From positions 1,054,001-1,118,000 of the forward strand of contig NC_004113.1 of assembly GCF_000011345.1 (NCBI RefSeq): a DNA stretch of 64,000 bases. The letters run 5' to 3'. Within the stretch, counting starts at the first letter, position 1. The number at the start of each line of letters is the position of its first letter. Positions 58,595 through 64,000 of the stretch are shown here, piece by piece. The position numbers and the translations under genes were made by a program. Under the pieces are notes generated by a model. The model made no database searches. It was not told the origin of the DNA and saw nothing but the letters and a program-made list of their open reading frames with translations. Origin of the DNA: Thermosynechococcus vestitus BP-1. Lineage in GTDB: Bacteria > Cyanobacteriota > Cyanobacteriia > Thermosynechococcales > Thermosynechococcaceae.

Positions 58595-59697
58595 GCGGTG
58601 GGCCTGCCCCGTTCGTGAATGGCCTGAATAATCGCGGTATTGGCTTTGGGGAAGGGAAACTGCTCCAATTCCTCAGGGGTCACCCAACGGATGGCATCGC
58701 ATTCCAGGGGCTGAGGAGTGCCTGAAAGATGCTGACAGTAGTAAACATGGAGCGTTACCCGAAAATGGGTATAGGCATGATCAATGTCAATCAGGTGTTC
58801 ACCAACACGAATCTCAATCCCCAATTCCTCACGAATTTCCCGCTGAATACATTCCTGAACCGTCTCATTGGGTTCAATTTTGCCCCCCGGAAATTCCCAT
58901 AGTCCCCCCAATAGACCCGTCGGTGGCCGGCGATCGATGAGAATCTGACCGGTGGCATTCCAAATCACCGCGACGCCAATCTTTTTGTGGGGTAAGGGGG
59001 AACGGCTCATTTTGCGAGGAATCTCATGGGTTAACTGGTGGCGATGGGCCAAGCAATGGTGCTGCCAAGGACAAGCATGACAGAGGGGGTGGCGGGGTGT
59101 ACAGATCGTTGCCCCCAGATCCATGAGGGCTTGATTAAAATCGCGGGGAGACTGGGGACACAGGAGTTGTGCTGACCACTGCCACAGTTGGGCTTCCGCT
59201 TGCTTCGGGGGAACCGTGAGTCCGTAAAGACGGGCAAGAACCCGTTTGACATTGCCATCGAGGATAGGCTGTGGTTGGTTGAAGGCGGCACTCAGGATCG
59301 CACCTGCGGTACTGCGCCCAATTCCCGGTAATGCCACCACGGCCTCGTAGCTGCGGGGAAATTCGCCGGCGTGATGGGTCATGATCTGTTGGGCAGCGCG
59401 ATGTAAGTGCCGTGCCCGGGCATAGTAACCGAGTCCCTGCCACAATTTCAGAACCGTTTCTAGCTCCGCGGCGGCCAAATCAGGAAGGGTGGGAAAGGTG
59501 GCCAGCCAACGCTGGTAGTAGGGAATCACCGTGGCCACTTGGGTTTGCTGGAGCATGATTTCTGAGACCCAGATGGCGTAGGGATCGCGGCTGTGCCGCC
59601 AAGGTAAGTCTCGTCCTTGCTGTTGATACCAATTTAAGAGGGCAAAACGAAGGGCAGGTAATGGGTACCCGCCCCCACTGTCCTGTACCGTTGGCAT
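58591..59697 (-). CDS. mutY: A/G-specific adenine glycosylase with Nudix-type C-terminal domain
   Basis: Removes adenine mispaired with 8-oxoguanine. The helix-hairpin-helix core has Glu46 in VSEIMLQQTQVAT, the GIG loop in LPGIGRSTAGAIL and Asp147 in PILDGNVKRVL. The iron-sulfur cluster ligands are Cys199, 206, 209 and 215 (CTPRHPLCHACPWQHHC). The C-terminal domain (about 235-360) contains a complete Nudix box, GGKIEPNETVQECIQREIRE plus ELGI, whereas many MutY proteins have a degenerate one; it may be catalytically active as a MutT-like hydrolase. The length of 368 is normal. Confidence 0.95.
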   Translation of the reverse strand: MPTVQDSGGGYPLPALRFALLNWYQQQGRDLPWRHSRDPYAIWVSEIMLQQTQVATVIPYYQRWLATFPTLPDLAAAELETVLKLWQGLGYYARARHLHRAAQQIMTHHAGEFPRSYEAVVALPGIGRSTAGAILSAAFNQPQPILDGNVKRVLARLYGLTVPPKQAEAQLWQWSAQLLCPQSPRDFNQALMDLGATICTPRHPLCHACPWQHHCLAHRHQLTHEIPRKMSRSPLPHKKIGVAVIWNATGQILIDRRPPTGLLGGLWEFPGGKIEPNETVQECIQREIREELGIEIRVGEHLIDIDHAYTHFRVTLHVYYCQHLSGTPQPLECDAIRWVTPEELEQFPFPKANTAIIQAIHERGRPTA

Positions 59698-59700
59698 GGA

Positions 59701-60027
59701 TTATTTGCTGTCTTCCGCTTGAGCGGCTGCTTGGAGCGATCGCTCGAACTCAAGGCGTTGTTCGGCACCTCGCAAGAAGTAACCGCTCATCATTGCCGAC
59801 GCCAAGAGACGCCCAAGGTGCTCCCGATTGGTTGTAATGGAAACCTCAAACCCCTCCGGTGGCAAGTAGCCCAGCAGGTTACCAATGTGGCGTTCCATCA
59901 CAATAGCCATTTCTGGCGATGCGGGACGGGACAGGCGAGCCACCACTTCTGCATCCAAACTTTGCAGATAGTTCCAGAGGGAATCGGCACTTTCCTGAAG
60001 GTTGCGAGGGTTCATGGTTGGCTCCAT
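59701..60027 (-). CDS. DUF760 family protein
   Basis: A 108-residue protein of the cyanobacterial and plastid DUF760 family: WNYLQSLDAEVVARLSRPAS, MERHIGNLLGYLPPEGFEV and HLGRLLASAMMSGYFLRGAE. The function is unknown. The start at 60027 was chosen because GGGAGG lies about eight bases upstream; the frame is open to 60060. Its stop lies three bases before mutY begins on the same strand. Confidence 0.83.
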   Translation of the reverse strand: MEPTMNPRNLQESADSLWNYLQSLDAEVVARLSRPASPEMAIVMERHIGNLLGYLPPEGFEVSITTNREHLGRLLASAMMSGYFLRGAEQRLEFERSLQAAAQAEDSK

Positions 60028-60211
60028 AGAGTGTCCTCCCAAAGAGATAGTGTGGTCCACAGGTGTTTTTGCCTGTGATCACCTAGATTTAATCTAGCAA
60101 GGGGGAATGTTCAGGAAGGGGTAGGAGAACCGATCTCCCTAGGTCTCATTTTCCGTCCTGTTTTTATTATTATTCAAGTACTGAAAATAGGGTTGTGCTT
60201 GGAAAGTCTCT

Positions 60212-60865
60212 ATGACAGAGCATGATTTGTTTGACCTTGCGCCCTACATTGATCATACCCAGTTGGACCCCTTGGCAACCAGAGCGGATATTGAACGTTG
60301 CTGTGGGGAGGCCGAGCAGTGGAAGTTTGCTGCTGTCTGTGTGATGCCCGTATGGGTCAAGACGGCAGTCCAGTTACTCCATCGCACACCTGTGAAAGTC
60401 TGTACTGTCATTGGCTTTCCCAGTGGTGCCCACACCAGTTCGACCAAACTCTATGAGGCCCAAGAGGCGGTTGACAGTGGCGCAACCGAATTGGATGTGG
60501 TGATTAATTTGGGTTGGCTGAAGGAGGGCAACTCCGAAGCTGTCTATCGCGATATTGCCCAAATCTGTGCTGAAACGGGGGTGACGGTCAAGGCAATTTT
60601 AGAAACCACGGTGCTCACGGAGGAAGAAAAACAACTGGCGGTGGATATTTGCTTGGATGCTGGCGTGGCCTTCTTGAAAACCAGTACCGGTTGGCGCGGT
60701 GGGGCAACGGTTGCCGATGTGCGTCTGCTGAAGCGCCTGAGTCGCGATCGCGTGGGCATCAAAGCCTCTGGCGGCATTCGTACCCGTGAGCAAGCCCTTG
60801 AACTCATCAATGCCGGTGCCACGCGCTTGGGCACCTCCCGCAGTCTCGACTTGATGCAAGTCTAG
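60212..60865 (+). CDS. deoC: deoxyribose-phosphate aldolase
   Basis: Splits 2-deoxyribose 5-phosphate to glyceraldehyde 3-phosphate and acetaldehyde. [20 protein letters not shown] opens the barrel. The Schiff-base lysine is in [10 protein letters not shown] and the second conserved lysine in [11 protein letters not shown]; the acidic residue in [16 protein letters not shown] is also present. The length of 217 is normal. Ends one base before the convergent pmbA gene. Confidence 0.95.
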   Translation: MTEHDLFDLAPYIDHTQLDPLATRADIERCCGEAEQWKFAAVCVMPVWVKTAVQLLHRTPVKVCTVIGFPSGAHTSSTKLYEAQEAVDSGATELDVVINLGWLKEGNSEAVYRDIAQICAETGVTVKAILETTVLTEEEKQLAVDICLDAGVAFLKTSTGWRGGATVADVRLLKRLSRDRVGIKASGGIRTREQALELINAGATRLGTSRSLDLMQV

Positions 60866-62206
60866 CTATTCACCGGTAATGGCAAGGGGACTCACCCATA
60901 CTTGCGGGCCACAGCCGTAGGGGGTGACTTCCACCTCAGTGCCTAGGTGGCGGATATTTTTCAGCAGGCTGCGAATGTCTCCAGCCACGGTGGCTGCTTC
61001 AATACTAATGGCTTCGCCGTTGCGCAAGAGCCAACCGTCAAAGGGCAAGGAAAATGAGCCTTGGAGCGCTTTCACACCAGCGTGCAGGGCATGAAGTTCA
61101 TCAATCCAGACAAGGCCATCGGGGCGATCGCCCCCTTCACCCGCGGGCACATCGTAGAAGTGACCACTCACCGTCACCTTTGCCCCCAAGTTGGCATGCC
61201 CTGTGGGTTGGGTTTGAAAGCGGCGGGCGGTACCGGCACTGTGGTAGAGACCTGTGAGAACCCCCTGTTCAATTAAAGGGGTGCGGCGGGTGGGTGTGCC
61301 TTCGCCATCAAAAAGGGGTTGACCGACATTTTCAGGGTGGCGAGCGTCATCATAGATGCTCAGAAGGGGGCTGGCGATCGCCTGATGCAGGGACTCCGGC
61401 GTGGAGAGGCTCTGGCGATCCAAAATGTTTTGGGCATTAAAGAGATTGCTAAAGGCGTTGAGCAAGCTGAGGAAGGCGGCGGGCGAAAAAAGTACCGGGT
61501 ACTGCCCCGAAGCAATGGGTTCATAGGCCAGATGGCGGATGGTTTTGTCGGCCACCTCATCAATGCAGCCGGCAATATCTAAATGTTCAAGGTCCGGACT
61601 CATGCGAATGGCACCCGCACTGCGGGGTTTGCGACCCGCCTCATCGGTTTTGCTGTAGAGGTAGAGGGTGGTGGTGGTGGTGGTTTGCTGGCGATTGGCG
61701 CCCTCACTGTTGAGATAAAACCGTTCGACGCGCCGCTGACTGAGGCCGTTGTAGGGGACACTGGCGATCGCCGGATGTCGGCTCAGCAGTTCTCGCTCCG
61801 CAGCAATTAATTGATCCAAGAGGGTTTTTGCCGCAGCAAGGGGCACATCGGGTGTCGTTACCGTTGGTTCGCCAAGGGGTGCAGTGGCCAGGGGGCTAAA
61901 GTCGGGGATGTCCTCTGTCACCCCAAAGGCACTGGCCTCTTTTGCCATTTCTAGGGCTGTTTCCAGACCGCAATCGTCCAATTGGGTGGTGCTGGCTACC
62001 CCTAAGCGACCTGCTGAGTTCCACACCCGCACGGTAATCCCCGATCGCTGGGAGGCCTTCACCTGTTTGGGTTCTCCCTGCTGCACTTGCACACTCACTT
62101 CATCCACATGGGAGCCACCCAGGTCAAACTTCTCAATACCAAGGCGGCGGGCGATCGTAGCGACTCGCTGGTGAAGGGTGGATGCAGGGATCAAGGTTAC
62201 CGTCAT
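60866..62206 (-). CDS. TldD/PmbA-family metalloprotease-related protein
   Basis: A 446-residue protein of the TldD/TldE (PmbA) family. Typical stretches are GITVRVWNSAGRLGVASTTQ, FYLNSEGANRQQTTTTTTL, the central LFDGEGTPTRRTPLIEQGVL and GVKALQGSFSLPFDGWLLRN near the C-terminus. In E. coli TldE pairs with TldD, which bears the HExxxH zinc motif; no such motif is seen here, so this is the TldE/PmbA-like partner. The ATG at 62206 is preferred to 62227. Confidence 0.9.
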   Translation of the reverse strand: MTVTLIPASTLHQRVATIARRLGIEKFDLGGSHVDEVSVQVQQGEPKQVKASQRSGITVRVWNSAGRLGVASTTQLDDCGLETALEMAKEASAFGVTEDIPDFSPLATAPLGEPTVTTPDVPLAAAKTLLDQLIAAERELLSRHPAIASVPYNGLSQRRVERFYLNSEGANRQQTTTTTTLYLYSKTDEAGRKPRSAGAIRMSPDLEHLDIAGCIDEVADKTIRHLAYEPIASGQYPVLFSPAAFLSLLNAFSNLFNAQNILDRQSLSTPESLHQAIASPLLSIYDDARHPENVGQPLFDGEGTPTRRTPLIEQGVLTGLYHSAGTARRFQTQPTGHANLGAKVTVSGHFYDVPAGEGGDRPDGLVWIDELHALHAGVKALQGSFSLPFDGWLLRNGEAISIEAATVAGDIRSLLKNIRHLGTEVEVTPYGCGPQVWVSPLAITGE

Positions 62207-62342
62207 GGCGCTCGGCTTCATTAACAAATCTTAAAACTATTCTACCCCGATCCTCGTCACCGCTGGCGATCGCGCCAATGGGCAAAAAATTGCCATTTCT
62301 CGCTAAGATTTTTGGAGCAAGGTCAATCACGAGAAAAAAGCC

Positions 62343-62672
62343 ATGGTGCAACCATCCTTGGGGCTTGATGGTGACGGTGAATGGTTGGGGGGAAAATCAC
62401 CCCAGTGGTCTGAGCGCCGTGCCCGCCTTGAAGAACTCATTGTGACACTGCGAATTGCCGATGAATTGGCGGCTGGTAAATACTTGATTACCAGTGGCGA
62501 ATTGGCAGAATTGATGGATGTCCACGCCAGTGCCGTCACTAGTCGCGGTGAAGAATGGGTATGGCGCAACTGGCAGATCTCGCGGGTACGCCGTGAGAGT
62601 AACCAAATTCTCTGGCAATTGGAACGCATTGATGTGGCCAAAGAGCAGTCCTCAGAATTACCCCCGACGTAG
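62343..62672 (+). CDS. small cyanobacterial protein with helix-turn-helix-like segment
   Basis: A 109-residue soluble protein. The middle (about 55-95), KYLITSGELAELMDVHASAV followed by TSRGEEWVWRNWQISRVRRE, reads like a small winged helix or helix-turn-helix (LAELMDVHASAVTSRG). No named family comes to mind with certainty. It is 14 bases upstream of the exonuclease gene and probably in the same transcript. Confidence 0.7.
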   Translation: MVQPSLGLDGDGEWLGGKSPQWSERRARLEELIVTLRIADELAAGKYLITSGELAELMDVHASAVTSRGEEWVWRNWQISRVRRESNQILWQLERIDVAKEQSSELPPT

Positions 62673-62686
62673 TTTGTGAGCGAATC

Positions 62687-63322
62687 ATGGATCTAGACTT
62701 TCCCCTTGAGTGCTTTGACTACGATTTGAGTCCCACCGCCTTGGCGCACTTTCTCAATGCCGATCAGTTGGCTGTGGATACGGAAACCATGGGCTTGAAT
62801 ATCCCCCGCGATCGCCTGTGCTTAGTGCAGGTGTGTGACCCCGAGGGGCAAGTGGCAGTGGTCAAGATTGGCCGGGGACAAAAAGAAGCACCCCATCTTC
62901 AGCAACTCCTAGAGCACCCCCGCATTACCAAAATCTTCCACTATGCTCGCTTTGATCTGGCCACATTGCGCTACCACTTGGGTATCCGTGTTCATCCTGT
63001 CTTCTGCACCAAAATTGCCAGCAAGATTGCTCGTACCTATTCACCCCGCCATGGCCTTAAGGATTTGGTTTTGGATTTGCTGGGGGTGGAAATTGATAAA
63101 TCGGCCCAAAGCTCTGACTGGGGTAATGCCACGGCACTGCGGGAAGATCAATTGCGTTATGCCGCCAATGATGTGCGCTATCTCATTCCCCTGCGGCAGC
63201 AACTAACGGCAATGTTAAAACGGGAAGAACGCTTTGAGTTAGTGCAAACGGCCCTAAGTTGCCTGCCTGCGATTGTTGATCTGGACTTGGCAGGTTACAC
63301 CCAAGTCTTTGAACACGGCTAG
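62687..63322 (+). CDS. RNase D-like 3'-5' exonuclease
   Basis: A 211-residue DEDDy exonuclease. The acidic residues are visible in LAVDTETMGLN (D-x-E), HYARFDLATLRYHLG (D) and YAANDVRYLIPL (Y-x3-D). It lacks the HRDC domains of E. coli RNase D, as usual in cyanobacteria. The substrate, probably tRNA or other small RNA 3' ends, is inferred. Its last 69 bases overlap the 3' end of the convergent nuclease gene. Confidence 0.9.
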   Translation: MDLDFPLECFDYDLSPTALAHFLNADQLAVDTETMGLNIPRDRLCLVQVCDPEGQVAVVKIGRGQKEAPHLQQLLEHPRITKIFHYARFDLATLRYHLGIRVHPVFCTKIASKIARTYSPRHGLKDLVLDLLGVEIDKSAQSSDWGNATALREDQLRYAANDVRYLIPLRQQLTAMLKREERFELVQTALSCLPAIVDLDLAGYTQVFEHG

Positions 63323-64000
63323 GAACGGATCAAGCATTGAAACAGAGCTGGGCTGGCAGCGCTCCCAAAAGGGGCAGCCATCGCAGTATTGCGCCCTCTC
63401 CGCTTCGGGCACCTGCGGTAAGTCTTGCCCCTGTTCATAGGCTCGCAGCCATTGGCGCAGTTGATTAAGACACTGCCCCAGCACCTGGTGGGTTTCCTGA
63501 TGCATTGCCTGACTGTAGGAAAAGGTATAGGAACTTGGCCCCTTTTCCCCTCGGGGAAACCAGTAGGTCATGGAAATCTGGCTGGGGGAGTAGGGACTAG
63601 TGGCAGCTAAAAGATAACAGTAAAGGCGAGTCTGCCAATGGTGGATGAGGGTTTCTGGGGCAGGTGGGTGGGCATGGGTTTTCCAGTCGAGGATTTGTGC
63701 TTGCCCTTGGCCAAAAATCACGTAGTCATAAATGCCCACAAGGGTAAACTCCTGCCAGCCCAGACTGCGCGCATGTTCTGCTTCCCCTTGGCCGTCAATC
63801 ATGGGTGGTGGGGTTGCTTGAAAGGCGGCAAACCATGATTTTAATTCGGGCTGAACCTCAAGAATAGGGCTGACATCGAGTCCTTGAAAATGTTGTTGCA
63901 GCAAGCGGTGGAAGTCGCGACCGCGCTTTTGGGCTGCCGTTTGGGTCAACTGTCTAGCCTCTGGCAGCATCAAGCTCTCAAGATAGCGGTACTGATATCG
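63254..64000 (-). CDS. PD-(D/E)XK nuclease-family protein (5' end outside window)
   Basis: The frame runs from the right edge of the window (in-frame residues RYQYRYLES before the first internal start codon) to a TAG at 63254, giving about 248 residues of the C-terminal part. GIYDYVIFGQGQAQILDWKT is the nuclease core (D at DYVIF, D-W-K motif), and CDGCPFWERCQ near the end resembles the cysteine cluster of Cas4/AddB-like iron-sulfur nucleases, though the full set of four cysteines is not shown. Cyanobacterial homologs are annotated as PD-(D/E)XK nuclease proteins of unknown role. Confidence 0.8.
   Translation of the reverse strand, partial: RYQYRYLESLMLPEARQLTQTAAQKRGRDFHRLLQQHFQGLDVSPILEVQPELKSWFAAFQATPPPMIDGQGEAEHARSLGWQEFTLVGIYDYVIFGQGQAQILDWKTHAHPPAPETLIHHWQTRLYCYLLAATSPYSPSQISMTYWFPRGEKGPSSYTFSYSQAMHQETHQVLGQCLNQLRQWLRAYEQGQDLPQVPEAERAQYCDGCPFWERCQPSSVSMLDPFLAVFKDLGVTCQVQINNRRQAT

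Overview
The window is chromosomal DNA from a unicellular, probably thermophilic cyanobacterium. Direct support comes from a complete psbI, an isiA (CP43'-type chlorophyll antenna), a Tic20-family gene, sucrose synthase, cyanobacteria-restricted families (DUF3318, DUF760, DUF3769, CGLD27, a Ycf29-like regulator) and very frequent copies of the HIP1 palindrome GCGATCGC. The 38-residue PsbI and the 808-residue sucrose synthase match what I remember of Thermosynechococcus, so I infer that lineage; no database was searched.

Layout. 1-1.4 kb: the 5' part of a PatA/PixG-like regulator (minus strand) and what looks like a decayed transporter fragment. 1.5-10.9 kb: a minus-strand series of metH, a lambda-lysozyme-like enzyme, an NAD(P)-binding protein, a LapA-like protein, ubiX, a NodB deacetylase, glyQ and cysH. 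11.1-16.2 kb: one 5.1-kb gene for a 1706-residue beta-helix protein made of about 29 near-identical 46-residue units; it is the most unusual object here. 16.4-25 kb: PLP homeostasis protein, a secreted unknown, NurA, the isoprenoid pair dxr-ispH, rlmB and a family-3 glycosidase. 25-26.3 kb: a gene-poor stretch with a structured leader RNA in front of a 47-codon ORF. 26.3-36.3 kb: sat, a hydrolase, a GltS-type symporter, sucrose synthase, two signalling regulators and isiA behind a tandem 11-bp repeat. 36.3-47 kb: small membrane proteins, tRNA-Pro(CGG), an unexplained 770-bp gap, rsmD, an aldo/keto reductase, cobK, ilvD, a SpoIIM-like protein, mtnA, a class 3 asparaginase and CGLD27. 47-64 kb: cobH-rimM-infB, an orphan solute-binding lipoprotein followed by a permease pseudogene, egtD, clpP, tic20, psbI, an LptD-like protein, pgl, mutY, deoC, pmbA, an RNase D-like exonuclease and the 3' part of a PD-(D/E)XK nuclease.

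Themes. Sulfur and one-carbon metabolism recurs (cysH, sat, metH, mtnA, egtD), and cobK and cobH supply the corrinoid that MetH needs. dxr and ispH sit head-to-tail 41 bp apart. Most genes are ordinary housekeeping functions in short, tightly spaced, strand-mixed groups; several convergent pairs overlap at their 3' ends. Mobile elements, CRISPR arrays and rRNA were not seen. Signs of decay are the permease pseudogene at 52.4-53.0 kb and the transporter fragment at 1.1 kb.
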